Below, piece by piece: positions 10,586 to 19,284 of a stretch of 64,000 bases of DNA. The notes under the pieces are model-generated. The model ran no database searches. It worked only from the letters and a program-made list of their open reading frames with translations, and was not told the DNA's origin. The first letter of the stretch is position 1, and every line of letters starts with the position of its first letter. The DNA is taken from the NCBI RefSeq assembly GCF_005502465.1, contig NZ_SCOT01000007.1, forward strand, positions 1-64,000. Reading direction: 5' to 3'. Source of the DNA: Sphingopyxis sp. L1A2A (GTDB taxonomy: Bacteria > Pseudomonadota > Alphaproteobacteria > Sphingomonadales > Sphingomonadaceae). The position numbers were made by a program, and so were the translations under genes.

Positions 10586-11334
10586 CACAAAACCCCCATC
10601 AATTTGCTCAGCCGCACGACATAGTCGCCGAAGGCCGGATCCTCGCGCGTGACGCTGGGGTCGCGCGGGCGCGGCAGGTCGATGCGGACATCCTCGATAA
10701 TCGTCCCCGGCCGCTCCGACATCACCAGCACCCGGTCGGACAGCAATACCGCTTCGGAAATGCTGTGGGTGACCAGCACCACCGTCTTGCGATCGCGTTG
10801 CCAGATGCGGAGCAATTCCATGTTCAGCCGGTCGCGGGTCAGCGCGTCGAGCGCGCCGAAGGGTTCGTCCATCAGCAGCACCTGCGGATTACGCGCCAGC
10901 GCCTGCCCGATCGCGACGCGATGCCGCATCCCGCCCGACAGCTGGTGCGGATGGCTCGCCTCGAACCCGGTCAGGCCGAGGGTTTCGACCAGATCGGCGA
11001 ACACCGCGTCGCTTGGCCGCTGCACCGCGGCGTCGAGATCGACGCCGAGCAACAGATTGTCGCGCACATTGAGCCAGGGCAGCAGGTTCGATGTCTGGAA
11101 CACAAACCCCATCTCGGGTGCGGGCGCTGTTACCGCGGCGCCATTGAAGCTGATGCTGCCGTCCTCGAACGGGGTCAGCCCGGCGATCAGGCGCAGCAGC
11201 GTGCTCTTGCCGCAGCCCGACGGGCCGAGCACCGACACAAACTCTGCCGCGCCAATATCGGCGCTGACATCACCGAGCACCCGGAGGTCGCCGAACGCCT
11301 TGCCGACGCCCGAAATCGAAATCACCGCGCTCAT
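10585..11334 (-). CDS. ABC transporter ATP-binding protein (nitrate/sulfonate/taurine type)
   Basis: This 249-residue nucleotide-binding subunit shows Walker A GPSGCGKST, Q-loop FQTSNLLPW, signature LSGGMRHRVAIGQAL, Walker B LLMDEPFGALD and switch His in VLVTHS. It belongs to the SsuB/TauB/NrtD family. With the following permease and the periplasmic binding protein it forms one importer. The ATG at 11334 overlaps the permease stop (ATGA). The substrate is unknown; location suggests an aromatic amino-acid derivative or another pathway intermediate. Confidence 0.93.
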   Translation of the reverse strand: MSAVISISGVGKAFGDLRVLGDVSADIGAAEFVSVLGPSGCGKSTLLRLIAGLTPFEDGSISFNGAAVTAPAPEMGFVFQTSNLLPWLNVRDNLLLGVDLDAAVQRPSDAVFADLVETLGLTGFEASHPHQLSGGMRHRVAIGQALARNPQVLLMDEPFGALDALTRDRLNMELLRIWQRDRKTVVLVTHSISEAVLLSDRVLVMSERPGTIIEDVRIDLPRPRDPSVTREDPAFGDYVVRLSKLMGVL

Positions 11335-12086
11335 GCCGCCCGCCACCAGATGAAGCGTTCCCAATAGGCCACGCCATAGAAAAGAATGAGCGACATCAAA
11401 GTCACCGCGATCAACGCCGCAAAGGTCAGCGTCGTATGTCCCGAACCCGACGCGGTCAGGATCAGATTGCCCAGCCCGTCGTTCGATCCGACAAATTCGC
11501 CGACCACCGCGCCGATCACCGCCAGCGGCATCGCAACCTTGCACCCGTCGAGAAAGCTCGGCAGCGCCGCGGGCACGCGCAGCCGCCAGAAGCTCTGCAT
11601 CGGCGTTGCGCGCAGGGCGCGGAAATGTTCCTCCAGATGCGCCGGGGTGCTCGCCAGCCCACCGAGCGTCGAGATGATGATCGGGAAAAAGGCGAACAGG
11701 AACGCCATGATCAGTTTCGAGGTCAGCCCATAACCGAACCAGACGACGATCAGCGGTGCGAGCCCGATCTTGGGAATACTCTGCAGCGCAACGAACAGCG
11801 GATAGACGGTGCGTTTCGCGGTGCGCGAGAAAAAGATCAGCGCCGCGATCGGCACGCCGAGCGCCACCGCGATGATAAAGCCCCAGAACACCTCGGTCAG
11901 CGTGACCAAGCTTTGCGCCAAGATCGGCCCGCGCGACTGCCACAGTTCGGCGAGGATCGCGCTCGGCGGCGGCAACAGATAAGATTGCACCCCCGACCAG
12001 CGCACGCCAAATTCCCAAGCGAGGCCGAGGAACAGGAAAAAGCCCAGGCTGATCGCATGGTCGCGGGTGACGGCGGACGCGCTCAT
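11331..12086 (-). CDS. ABC transporter permease (SsuC/TauC type)
   Basis: The inner membrane subunit (251 residues) has about six hydrophobic segments, from ISLGFFLFLGLAWEFGVRW onward, and a binding-protein-dependent permease loop around EEHFRALRATPMQSFWRL, where it contacts the ATPase. A good AAGGAGG precedes ATG 12086, which overlaps the stop of the VOC gene. One importer operon thus has a VOC-fold gene placed between the permease and the binding protein, an unusual order kept by overlapping codons. Confidence 0.92.
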   Translation of the reverse strand: MSASAVTRDHAISLGFFLFLGLAWEFGVRWSGVQSYLLPPPSAILAELWQSRGPILAQSLVTLTEVFWGFIIAVALGVPIAALIFFSRTAKRTVYPLFVALQSIPKIGLAPLIVVWFGYGLTSKLIMAFLFAFFPIIISTLGGLASTPAHLEEHFRALRATPMQSFWRLRVPAALPSFLDGCKVAMPLAVIGAVVGEFVGSNDGLGNLILTASGSGHTTLTFAALIAVTLMSLILFYGVAYWERFIWWRAA

Positions 12087-12640
12087 TGCCCGTCCTCCTT
12101 GTCGATCAGCGCGCTGATGCGTGCCGGTGGCGGCACCAGAAAATGCTCGAGGTGCCAGCGGTCGAATGTGTCGAGCTGTTGGCCGTCCCACACCGACGCG
12201 GTGTAGGGATGGTCGGCGTCGATCTGCGTCATGTCGGTGTAGAATTCGACATTGTTGCCGTCGGGATCGCGGAAAACGAGGAAGCTGTTGGCGCCTGGGC
12301 CATGTTTGCCGATGCCGCGGTCGATGGTGATGCCGCGTGCGATCAGCATCGCCGCCACCTTTTCCATCTCGTCCAGGCTTTCGAGGCGATAGGAGAAATG
12401 TTCGACCGCCGGATAATGCCCCGCGGGCGCCGCGCCATGGCCGGGCGGCAGCTGCAACAGCGCCAGATCATGATGATCCGCGCCCGCGCGCAGGAACACC
12501 ATATGATGGTCGATCCAGTCGGACACCTCAAGGCCGACGACCTCGTTGTAAAAGGCGAGCGAACGGTCGATGTCGCGCACTTTCAGGACCAGATGGCCCA
12601 GCCGGGTCGGGCGCGGGCGATAGGCGGCGGGATCGGTCAT
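12083..12640 (-). CDS. VOC-fold protein with intact His-His-Glu triad (possible extradiol dioxygenase)
   Basis: This 185-residue single-module vicinal-oxygen-chelate protein retains a complete metal triad at the expected places: His in LGHLVLKVRD, His in VEHFSYRLES and Glu in GNNVEFYTDM. That pattern fits type I extradiol dioxygenases and related glyoxalase-like lyases. The ring opening of 3-hydroxyanthranilate is already covered by the cupin enzyme, so this protein may act on a different catechol or on an intermediate. It lies between binding protein and permease genes, with ATGA/TGATG overlaps on both sides. Confidence 0.85.
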   Translation of the reverse strand: MTDPAAYRPRPTRLGHLVLKVRDIDRSLAFYNEVVGLEVSDWIDHHMVFLRAGADHHDLALLQLPPGHGAAPAGHYPAVEHFSYRLESLDEMEKVAAMLIARGITIDRGIGKHGPGANSFLVFRDPDGNNVEFYTDMTQIDADHPYTASVWDGQQLDTFDRWHLEHFLVPPPARISALIDKEDGQ

Positions 12641-13677
12641 CACGGCTTCCCCATCGGTACGAAGGCGTTGGTGAACAGCGCCGCGGTGGCATCGAAACCC
12701 TGCAGCTGGCCGCTCGCCTGCAGATAGGTGACGGTGCGCGCGACCTTTTCGGGCTTCAGGCGGTGCGACCCGCCCTCGGCCGCCATCAGGTCGGCGGTCT
12801 CGCGGATCTGCCGCTCGGTCACCGCTTCGTCGAGCAACGGATAATGTTTGCGCGTGATCGCCAGCGCCGCCTTGGGATCACGCGCCGCATCGGCATAGCC
12901 GCGATAGGCGGCCTTCAGGAACGCGCGCACCAGCTCGGGGTCTTTGTCGATCAGCGCGTCGCGCGTCGCAAAGCCGCTGCCGTACACGTCGAGCCCGAAA
13001 TCGGCATAAGCGATGCGCCCGATCGTCACGCCCTTCGCCTTCGCCGCCTTGTCGAACAGCGCCATCGAATTGCCCAGCCAGCATTCGGCGGCGTCGATCC
13101 GCCCCTCGACCAGCGACGACACGACGATCGCGGGGTCGAGTTGAATCTGTTCGACGCGCGCCGGGTCGACGCCATTGCCCTTCAGCCACGCCGGCAGCAG
13201 CGCCTGAATCGCCGAGCTTTGCCCGGCGCCAAAGCGCAGACCGGCCAGGTCGGCGGGCTTGGTGATGGCGTGGCGTTCCTTGACGAAACAGGCGCCCGCG
13301 GGCAGCCGCATGTTGATGCCGCCGATCATGCGCGCCGCGCCGCCCTTCGACCGGTTCAGCGCGACCGACAGCGGGTCGATATAGGCAAATTCAAACATGC
13401 CCTGATCAAGTTCATTGGCGGTGCGGATGCCGCCAAAGCCGCGCACCGCTTCGACATTCAACCCGGCTTCGGCGAAATAGTCCTTGTCCATCGCGACAAA
13501 GATGCCGGCCATGCTGCCCTGCGGGAGCCACGCCATGTTAAAGCGCACGGTGCGCGCGTCGGCTTGCTGCACCATCTTGGGCGCGCTGCTGCCAAAGGCA
13601 CTCCACAGGGTCAGCGCCGCGATGACGGCGACGACCAAGATCGGCGCGAACAGCGAACGGCGGGAAATAGTGGCCAT
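12640..13677 (-). CDS. ABC transporter substrate-binding protein (NMT1/THI5/taurine type)
   Basis: The 345 residues begin with a twin-Arg/hydrophobic leader (ISRRSLFAPILVVAVIAALT), either a Tat/Sec signal or an anchor. The periplasmic binding fold follows, with the start VRFNMAWLPQGSMAGIFVAM typical of the NMT1/THI5-like family that binds pyrimidine precursors, sulfonates, nitrate or aromatics. ATG 13677 is chosen since AAAGGAG is 7 bases upstream; the ATG at 13683 is too close to it. It follows the FAA hydrolase gene with overlap or near overlap. Confidence 0.9.
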   Translation of the reverse strand: MATISRRSLFAPILVVAVIAALTLWSAFGSSAPKMVQQADARTVRFNMAWLPQGSMAGIFVAMDKDYFAEAGLNVEAVRGFGGIRTANELDQGMFEFAYIDPLSVALNRSKGGAARMIGGINMRLPAGACFVKERHAITKPADLAGLRFGAGQSSAIQALLPAWLKGNGVDPARVEQIQLDPAIVVSSLVEGRIDAAECWLGNSMALFDKAAKAKGVTIGRIAYADFGLDVYGSGFATRDALIDKDPELVRAFLKAAYRGYADAARDPKAALAITRKHYPLLDEAVTERQIRETADLMAAEGGSHRLKPEKVARTVTYLQASGQLQGFDATAALFTNAFVPMGKP

Positions 13678-13679
13678 GG

Positions 13680-14744
13680 TCATGCTCCTTTAGGCAGGTG
13701 CGGCGCCGACACGGGGTTGCGCAGTGAGCCGATGCCATCGACCCACGCGGTCATCACATCGCCGTCCTTTAGAAAGACGCCGCGCCCCATGCCGACCCCG
13801 GCTGGGGTGCCCGACGCGATCAGGTCGCCCGCGCGCAGTTCCAGGATCGTCGAAAGATAGGCGATCTGTTCATAGATGTTGAAGATCATCTCCGACGTGT
13901 TGCCGTCCTGCATGACGACGTCGTTGACCTTCAGCCCCAGGCGGATGTCGTGCGGATCACCCAGGCAATCGCGCGGCACAAACACGGGACCGAGCGGGGT
14001 AAAGCTGTCGAAGCTCTTGCCGCGGAACCAGTCGTGCGAGAAGGGAAAGTCGCTGCGCCGGGTCCGGTCGCGCGCCGACACATCGTTGACGATCGTATAG
14101 CCGGCGATCATCTCGTGCGCGTCGGCAACTGCGACACTCTTTCCCGCACGGCCGAGCACGACGCCCAGCTCGACCTCCCAATCGGGGCGCGAGACCTGCG
14201 GCGGGACGACGACCATGTCGTCCGGTCCGACGACACTTTCGATCGTCTTGAGGAAGATATAGGGTTCGCTGTCGGCCTTGGCCGCGAGCTTGGTCTGCAT
14301 TTCCTCGGCATGTTCGATGAAGTTCGACGCGGCGGCAAAGATGCGGCGCGGCTCGAACGGGGCGGCAAGACGCGGCGCCTCCATCTCGCCCGATACACCT
14401 TCCAGCGCGCGGGCGAGCGCGAACAGCGGCTCGCGGCGGGCGTCCCAATCGCGAATGATGGCGGACACGTCGCCAGCGACGGCGGCAAAGCCATGCGCGG
14501 CGGCGGCATCGTGGAGGTCGTGAAAGGCGTCGCCGACCTGAATCACGGGGCGCGGGCCATCAGCGCCGCTGCGGGTGGCAAGGGCAAACCAGGTCATGGG
14601 TCGATCATCCTTTCGAAAATCATGGGCAAAGCCCGGAGCGGTGCAGCCGACCGCCAGTCCGGCGCCGAGCGCTGCCAACGCGGTACGGCGGTCGAGCGTC
14701 GCCGGTCGGCGGCTATCGGGCGAGGAGGACGCGGCGCTTGGCAC
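13680..14744 (-). CDS. FAA hydrolase family protein with predicted Tat signal
   Basis: The body (about 50-354) is a fumarylacetoacetate-hydrolase-like enzyme with metal ligands in DWEVELGVVLGR and GYTIVNDVSARD and the family stretch FSHDWFRGKSFDSFTP. The family hydrolyses acylpyruvates or isomerises and decarboxylates oxo acids. The GTG at 14744 adds 49 residues containing DRRTALAALGAGLAVG, a convincing twin-arginine leader, possibly lipidated at the following Cys. This start is 6 bases after the upstream stop, in line with the tight spacing of the whole operon. The alternative ATG at 14597 (MTWFALATR) would give a cytoplasmic enzyme and leave a gap of about 150 bases. Export is thus likely but not certain. 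Confidence 0.85.
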   Translation of the reverse strand: MPSAASSSPDSRRPATLDRRTALAALGAGLAVGCTAPGFAHDFRKDDRPMTWFALATRSGADGPRPVIQVGDAFHDLHDAAAAHGFAAVAGDVSAIIRDWDARREPLFALARALEGVSGEMEAPRLAAPFEPRRIFAAASNFIEHAEEMQTKLAAKADSEPYIFLKTIESVVGPDDMVVVPPQVSRPDWEVELGVVLGRAGKSVAVADAHEMIAGYTIVNDVSARDRTRRSDFPFSHDWFRGKSFDSFTPLGPVFVPRDCLGDPHDIRLGLKVNDVVMQDGNTSEMIFNIYEQIAYLSTILELRAGDLIASGTPAGVGMGRGVFLKDGDVMTAWVDGIGSLRNPVSAPHLPKGA

Positions 14745-14750
14745 GGCATC

Positions 14751-15578
14751 TCAACCAAAGGCCCGCAGCAACATGCGCACCGCCACCACGGTCAGGAACA
14801 GCCCGAACATCAGGCTCAGCTGGCGCTTCGACAGCGCGTGCGCGATGCGGGCGCCCCACGGAGCGGTCAGATAGGACACCGGGGCGATGATCGCGAAGCC
14901 GATCAGATTGACATAGCCAAGGCTCCCCGGCGGCAGGTCTTCGACATTCCACCCGGTGGCGATGAACGCCGCCGTCGCGGGGCCACTGATCAGCAGCCCG
15001 AACAGCGCCGCTGTGCCGACCGCGCGGTGGATCGGAACATTGAACAGCGTCATCACCGGCACGCTGAGCGTGCCGCCGCCGATCCCCATCATGCTGGAGA
15101 TGCCGCCGATGCCAAAGGGGATGATCTGACCAACCGCCCCGCCGGGGACGGCATCGGCGATATGTTTGCCCTCCAGCGGCAACAGCATCTTGATCGCCAC
15201 GATCAGCGCGACAATCCCGAACACCGCCGACAGCATGTCGCCGGTCACCCGCGACGCGAGCAGGACGCCGGCGATGGCGCCCAGAAAGATGGCGGCGCCC
15301 CAACGCTTCAGCTGATCGCGATCGACCGCGCCCTTGGCATGGTGGGCGCGCGATGACGAGATCGCGGTCGGGATGATCGTCGCGAGCGAGGTCGCGACCG
15401 CGACATGCATCCGCACCGAGCTGTCGACGTCGAGCGCCGCCAGCACCAGATCGAGCACCGGCACGATCACAATCCCGCCACCGACGCCCAGCATCCCGGC
15501 GATCACGCCGCCGACCGCTCCGGTCAGCAGCATCATCGCCGCCAGCGTCAGCAGATCAGGATTCAAAAGCGAATGCAT
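14751..15578 (-). CDS. TauE/SafE family sulfite exporter-like permease
   Basis: An integral membrane protein (275 residues) with the two repeated family halves: GGVIAGMLGVGGGIVIVPVL near the N-terminus and GISSMMGIGGGTLSVPVMTL in the middle. About eight membrane segments are expected. The family moves sulfite, sulfoacetate or other organic anions. It is the first gene of the large operon; ATG 15578 follows a GGGGGAA ribosome site. Its cargo here is unknown. Co-transcription with aromatic catabolism suggests an organic acid rather than sulfite. Confidence 0.92.
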   Translation of the reverse strand: MHSLLNPDLLTLAAMMLLTGAVGGVIAGMLGVGGGIVIVPVLDLVLAALDVDSSVRMHVAVATSLATIIPTAISSSRAHHAKGAVDRDQLKRWGAAIFLGAIAGVLLASRVTGDMLSAVFGIVALIVAIKMLLPLEGKHIADAVPGGAVGQIIPFGIGGISSMMGIGGGTLSVPVMTLFNVPIHRAVGTAALFGLLISGPATAAFIATGWNVEDLPPGSLGYVNLIGFAIIAPVSYLTAPWGARIAHALSKRQLSLMFGLFLTVVAVRMLLRAFG

Positions 15579-15763
15579 CGGTTCCCCCGTAAGTTGGATC
15601 CTGCTTGTGCGGGTTGGTCGATATGCAGTCAAAGATAGAAACCGGGACTATCTATAACCAAAAATGCATATCGCCGATGGTCGCGCCTTCTATATCCTTT
15701 CCGAGATAGCGCGGCGGACAATGGATATTATCCTATATAGCAAAGACCTCGTAGCGCGGGGCC
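15579..15763. promoter_or_regulatory. Divergent promoter region of the two pathway operons
   Basis: This 185-base, AT-richer region separates the TauE-led operon (minus) from the aspartate-dehydrogenase-like gene (plus). It contains the inverted repeat GATAG-N9-CTATC (about 15634-15652), a CTATAACC site at 15652-15659, CGATATGCA/TGCATATCG arms further out, and GGATATTATCC near 15723. The CTATAACC motif recurs (as GGTTATAG or AGTTATAG) before the ThDP gene and the LysR gene. These are candidate LysR-type operators. Confidence 0.5.
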
Positions 15764-16567
15764 ATGATCAAGATTGGCATTGCCGGGTTCGGCACCATCG
15801 GCCGCGTCGTCGCGCGCCATATCGAAGCAAGCGCGCTGCCGCTGGAACTCGCCGCGGTGTCGGCGGGTGACCGCACCCGCGCCGCCGCCGCGATGGCGCA
15901 GCTGCGTTCGCCGGTTCCCATCGTCGATACCGCCGAACTCGTCGCCCTGTCCGACGTCATCGTCGACAGCGCCCCGACCGCAGCCTTCCGCGACATCGCC
16001 GAAGCCACGCTGCGCGCCGGCAAGACGCTGGTGACGGTCAGCGGTGCGGCGCTGATGCAATGGCCCGAGGCGGCCGATCTGGCGCGCGCGCAGGGCGGGC
16101 GCATCATCCTGGCGACCGGCGCGCTGCTCGGTCTCGATGCTGTGCGCGCCGCAGCGATCGGCACCATCCACTCGGTGACGATGGTGACACGCAAGCCGGT
16201 GAAGTCGCTGGTCAAGGCCGAGCATGTCGTGCGCCACAACATCGACCTGTCGAACCTGACCGAGCCATTGAAGATCTTTGAGGGCAGCGCGCGCGAAGGC
16301 GCCCTCGCCTTTCCCGCCAACGTCAATGTCGCCGCTGCGCTGGGCATGGCCGGCGTCGGCCCCGACCGGACCCGGCTCGAAATCTGGGCCGACCCGGCGC
16401 TCGAGCGCAACACGCATCACATCGTCGTTGATTCCGACAGCGCGCGACTGGAACTCGCGATCCAGAATATTCCCACCGACGAGAACCCCGGCACCGGCCG
16501 GATCACCGCGCAAAGCATCGTCGCGGCGCTCAACGATCTCGTCAGCCCCATCCGTATCGGAACCTAG
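15764..16567 (+). CDS. Aspartate dehydrogenase-like oxidoreductase (copy 1)
   Basis: This 267-residue protein matches the L-aspartate dehydrogenase (NadX, DUF108) family. It has an N-terminal Rossmann motif IGIAGFGTIGRVV, the stretch FPANVNVAAALGMAGVGP and the catalytic His in NTHHI (about 218/219), then IQNIPTDENPGTGRITA. Classical members convert aspartate to iminoaspartate or oxaloacetate for NAD synthesis. No nadA or nadC lies here, so a catabolic role on an amino acid or imine from the kynurenine route is more likely. It is divergent from the main operon and is followed 12 bases later by a VOC gene. Confidence 0.88.
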   Translation: MIKIGIAGFGTIGRVVARHIEASALPLELAAVSAGDRTRAAAAMAQLRSPVPIVDTAELVALSDVIVDSAPTAAFRDIAEATLRAGKTLVTVSGAALMQWPEAADLARAQGGRIILATGALLGLDAVRAAAIGTIHSVTMVTRKPVKSLVKAEHVVRHNIDLSNLTEPLKIFEGSAREGALAFPANVNVAAALGMAGVGPDRTRLEIWADPALERNTHHIVVDSDSARLELAIQNIPTDENPGTGRITAQSIVAALNDLVSPIRIGT

Positions 16568-16579
16568 AAAGGCCCATTT

Positions 16580-17026
16580 ATGACCACCCGCCTGCGCCAT
16601 GTGGCGATCGCATCCGCCGACCCCGACAATTCGGTCGGCTTTTTCACCGACGTGCTCGGCTGGACGCTGGCCGGCAAGATCGATAGCCGCAACGCGCGGG
16701 GCTATTATGTCACCGACGGCCACATCAACATCGCGCTGCTATGCTTCAAGAACCGCCCTGCCGCGGGAATGGAATTTCCCGAAGGCTATACCGGGTTGCA
16801 CCATATCGGGTTCCAGTGCGACGACATCGCCGCGGTCGTCGAGCGGTTTGAAAATTCGGGCTACGCGCCGCGCCACGACGTCAATCTGGCGCAGGGGCTG
16901 GGCAAGAACCCGGCCAAGGACAACGCCGAATACAAGATGACCGGCCCCGAAAATGTCATGGTCGATGTGTCTGAACGCGGCTGGGCCGGGACCGAAAGTT
17001 TTCAGGGCGCCCCCAAGGCACCCTGA
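16580..17026 (+). CDS. VOC family protein
   Basis: A 148-residue glyoxalase/extradiol-fold protein. Two His positions are present (RHVAIAS, LHHIGFQ), while the usual third Glu ligand region reads VMVDVSE, so the metal site may be altered. It is in a two-gene unit with the aspartate-dehydrogenase-like gene and is followed by a strong terminator. An isomerase, epimerase or lyase acting on a pathway intermediate is possible; no specific function can be read from the sequence. Confidence 0.82.
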   Translation: MTTRLRHVAIASADPDNSVGFFTDVLGWTLAGKIDSRNARGYYVTDGHINIALLCFKNRPAAGMEFPEGYTGLHHIGFQCDDIAAVVERFENSGYAPRHDVNLAQGLGKNPAKDNAEYKMTGPENVMVDVSERGWAGTESFQGAPKAP

Positions 17027-17053
17027 CCACGACGCGCTCCCCCACCAAAGAAA

Positions 17054-17085
17054 GGCGGCCGGAGGATCGCTCCGGCCGCCTTTTT
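17054..17085 (+). terminator. Rho-independent terminator
   Basis: An 11-bp GC stem (GGCGGCCGGAG with CTCCGGCCGCC), a 5-base loop and a TTTTT tail follow the VOC gene. A short A run on the other side could also help to end the decarboxylase transcript coming from the right. Confidence 0.9.
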
Positions 17086-17113
17086 ATGTCCCTCATCGGC
17101 GGATGGGTTCGCG

Positions 17114-18130
17114 CTACAGACCCAGGAACGCTTTCGCATTGCCGCTCAGGATCTTCGCCTTCTGCGCGGCGCTCAGCCCGTCATGCCCCTGCACCAGCGA
17201 ACCGATATCCTGTTCGCCGAGCGGGAACGGATGGTCCGACCCGAGCAGCACCCGGTCCTCGCCCATCACATCGACCAACAGGCTGAGCGCGCGCGGGTCG
17301 AACACCGCGGAATCGACGAAGAAGCGATCGACATAGCTCGACGGCGGATTGGGACAGTCGATGCGCACGATGTCGCGATGCTTCCACGCATTTTCGACGC
17401 GGCCGAGCAGAAACGCGAAACTGCCGCCGCCATGGCCGAAACAGATACGCAGGGTCCTGGGCAGGCGCTCGAACGCGCCCGACAGGATCAGTGACAGGAT
17501 CGAAAGCTGTGTTTCGGCCGGCATCGCGACCAGCCACGGCAGCATATATTTTGGCATCCGCTCGCGCGCCATCATGTCCCAGGGATGGATCAGCACCGCG
17601 GCACCGACGTCGGCACAATGCGCCAGAAAGGTCAAAATGCCCGCGTCATCAAGGTTCCGCAGCCCCATATGGTTGCCGATCTGCACCCCCAGATGCCCCG
17701 CATCCATCGCGCGGCTGACTTCGGCGCACGACAGGTCGATGTCCTGCAACGGCACCTGCGCCAAGGCCTTCATCCGGCCAGGTGCATGGTCACAGAATGT
17801 CAGCGCCGCGTCGTTGAAACGCTGCGCGCACGCGAGCGCCTTGGCCGCCGGGCGGCTATAGCCGAACATGATCGGGGTGGCGCAGATGATCTGCAAGTCG
17901 ATGCCCTGCGCATCGAGCGCCTCGACCCGCCGCGCCGGATCCCACAATATGTCGTCGACGGGACGAAATTCACTTGCGCCCTGCATGATGAACCCCGCCC
18001 CACCGCCGGCGTCGTGCAGCCATGGCAGGCCTTCGGTTTCGGCCCAGGTGCGGTACGCGGCGTCCATCAACGGAAAGAAATGGCTGTGCATGTCGATGAC
18101 CGCCATTTTTTGTGAAGCCTCTATGGTCAT
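17114..18130 (-). CDS. nbaD: 2-amino-3-carboxymuconate-6-semialdehyde decarboxylase
   Basis: It decarboxylates the product of the 3-hydroxyanthranilate dioxygenase to 2-aminomuconate semialdehyde, which prevents spontaneous cyclisation to quinolinate. The amidohydrolase (338 residues) shows the zinc site of the Pseudomonas enzyme: H15 and H17 (IDMHSHFFP), H182 (LIHPWDMM) and D299 ([10 protein letters not shown]), plus catalytic H233 (CFGHGGG). ATG 18106 is an alternative start with GAGG about 10 bases upstream; it would remove 8 residues. The gene stands alone, separate from the main operon, and diverges from the LysR regulator. Confidence 0.95.
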   Translation of the reverse strand: MTIEASQKMAVIDMHSHFFPLMDAAYRTWAETEGLPWLHDAGGGAGFIMQGASEFRPVDDILWDPARRVEALDAQGIDLQIICATPIMFGYSRPAAKALACAQRFNDAALTFCDHAPGRMKALAQVPLQDIDLSCAEVSRAMDAGHLGVQIGNHMGLRNLDDAGILTFLAHCADVGAAVLIHPWDMMARERMPKYMLPWLVAMPAETQLSILSLILSGAFERLPRTLRICFGHGGGSFAFLLGRVENAWKHRDIVRIDCPNPPSSYVDRFFVDSAVFDPRALSLLVDVMGEDRVLLGSDHPFPLGEQDIGSLVQGHDGLSAAQKAKILSGNAKAFLGL

Positions 18131-18204
18131 GACTGTCGCCGCATCCCCGTTCGCCGTCGTGCCTGCTCGCCGATTTGGGCGCAGGCCATGACCGTGGGTA
18201 ACGA

Positions 18205-18269
18205 GGCTTAGCTATCAACAATAATCCCGAGACTTGCCCTCGCTATTATAAAATGGCTATAACTAAGCC
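18205..18269. promoter_or_regulatory. Candidate LysR operator between decarboxylase and regulator genes
   Basis: GGCTTAGCTAT (18205-18215) and its near-exact inverted copy, GGCTTAGTTAT on the minus strand (18259-18269), match at 10 of 11 positions. Inside the right side is TTATA-N7-TATAA (18246-18262), which fits the T-N11-A rule for LysR binding. Placement between two divergent genes is the classical LysR layout. Confidence 0.55.
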
Positions 18270-18291
18270 AAATCGGCGCCAGGGGGGCAAG

Positions 18292-19284
18292 ATGCCAAAG
18301 TTCCACGAAAATTTTCTGCTGAGTCGGCTGAAATTGCGCCAGCTCCGCCTCCTGACCGCGATCGCTGACGAAGGCACGGTGCTGAAAGGATCGCAGGCGC
18401 TGAACATCGCCCAGCCCGCCGCGACCAAGAGCATCAAGGAGCTGGAGGACGCGCTGGGCGTCCAGCTGTTCGACCGGTCGTCGCGCGGGGTGACGCCGAC
18501 CGATTTCGGCCGGGTGATGATCAAACATGCCAAGCTGATCCTGACCCAGCTGCGTCATGCGGGTGAAGAATTGCAATCGCTGGAGGAAGGCCTGTCGGGC
18601 CGCGTCCATGTCGGCACCTTGCTTGCCGCGTCGACCTCGCTGCTGCCGCGCGCCTTGGCGCGGCTGCGCGAACGGCGTCCCGGGATCGCGGTGACGGTCG
18701 ACGAAGGCACGATCGATCGTCTGATGCCCGGGCTGCGCACCGGCGACATCGATGTCGTGCTGGGCCGCCTGCCCGAATATCGCGAGCGCGAGGGACTGCA
18801 ACAGCAAGTGCTGTATCTCGATACCGTGTCGATCATGGTGCGCGAGGGACATCCGCTGACCCAGCGTAGCGGCCTGACGCTCGCCGACCTGATCGATCAG
18901 GCGTGGGTGATGCCGCCGCCGCAAACGTCGCTGCGCCGACAGGTCGATCATGCCTTTCGCCACGAGGGACTGGAACCGCCGAACGACGTCATCGAATCGG
19001 TGTCGATCCTGACCAACCATGCGCTGTTGATGAACACCGACATGCTGGCCACCATGCCGCATCAGGTCGGCATCGGTCAGGCGGGGCTGACCGCGCTGCC
19101 CGTCATCCTGGAGGGCGCGAATTCGCGCATCGGCGCGACCACCCATGCGCATGGCGAGCTATCGGCGGCGGCGAGTTATTTCATGGCCATCGTCCAGGAA
19201 ATCGCCGCCGAAATCCGCGCCGAACTGGGGCAGGATCAGGATTTGGCCGACGATCCCGCGGCCACGCGCCGCCAGACGAAATAG
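18292..19284 (+). CDS. LysR-type transcriptional regulator
   Basis: The 330 residues carry an N-terminal winged HTH (about 10-75: LRLLTAIADEGTVLKGSQAL followed by the recognition helix) and a C-terminal inducer-binding domain. ATG 18292 is preferred because AGGGGGG lies just upstream; an ATG at 18253 lacks such a site and would place the start inside the operator. It is divergent from the decarboxylase gene and is the only recognised regulator in the catabolic block, so it probably responds to a kynurenine pathway compound. Its 3' end overlaps the convergent permease gene by 49 bases. Confidence 0.92.
   Translation: MPKFHENFLLSRLKLRQLRLLTAIADEGTVLKGSQALNIAQPAATKSIKELEDALGVQLFDRSSRGVTPTDFGRVMIKHAKLILTQLRHAGEELQSLEEGLSGRVHVGTLLAASTSLLPRALARLRERRPGIAVTVDEGTIDRLMPGLRTGDIDVVLGRLPEYREREGLQQQVLYLDTVSIMVREGHPLTQRSGLTLADLIDQAWVMPPPQTSLRRQVDHAFRHEGLEPPNDVIESVSILTNHALLMNTDMLATMPHQVGIGQAGLTALPVILEGANSRIGATTHAHGELSAAASYFMAIVQEIAAEIRAELGQDQDLADDPAATRRQTK

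Noticed and set aside
10585..12018. A 477-codon reading of the ABC ATPase gene as a fusion with the permease region
   Set aside because: The extra N-terminal part is the permease gene read in another frame; ATG 11334 with ATGA overlap is the proper start.
14751..15578. Sulfonate degradation operon (TauE/SafE plus SsuABC-like transporter)
   Set aside because: No sulfonate-cleaving enzyme, sulfoacetaldehyde acetyltransferase or sulfite dehydrogenase is seen; these transporter families also carry other organic anions.
18208..19152. A 314-codon minus-strand frame opposite the LysR gene
   Set aside because: The plus strand encodes a full LysR protein with ribosome site; the opposite frame is Arg/Gln-rich shadow sequence.
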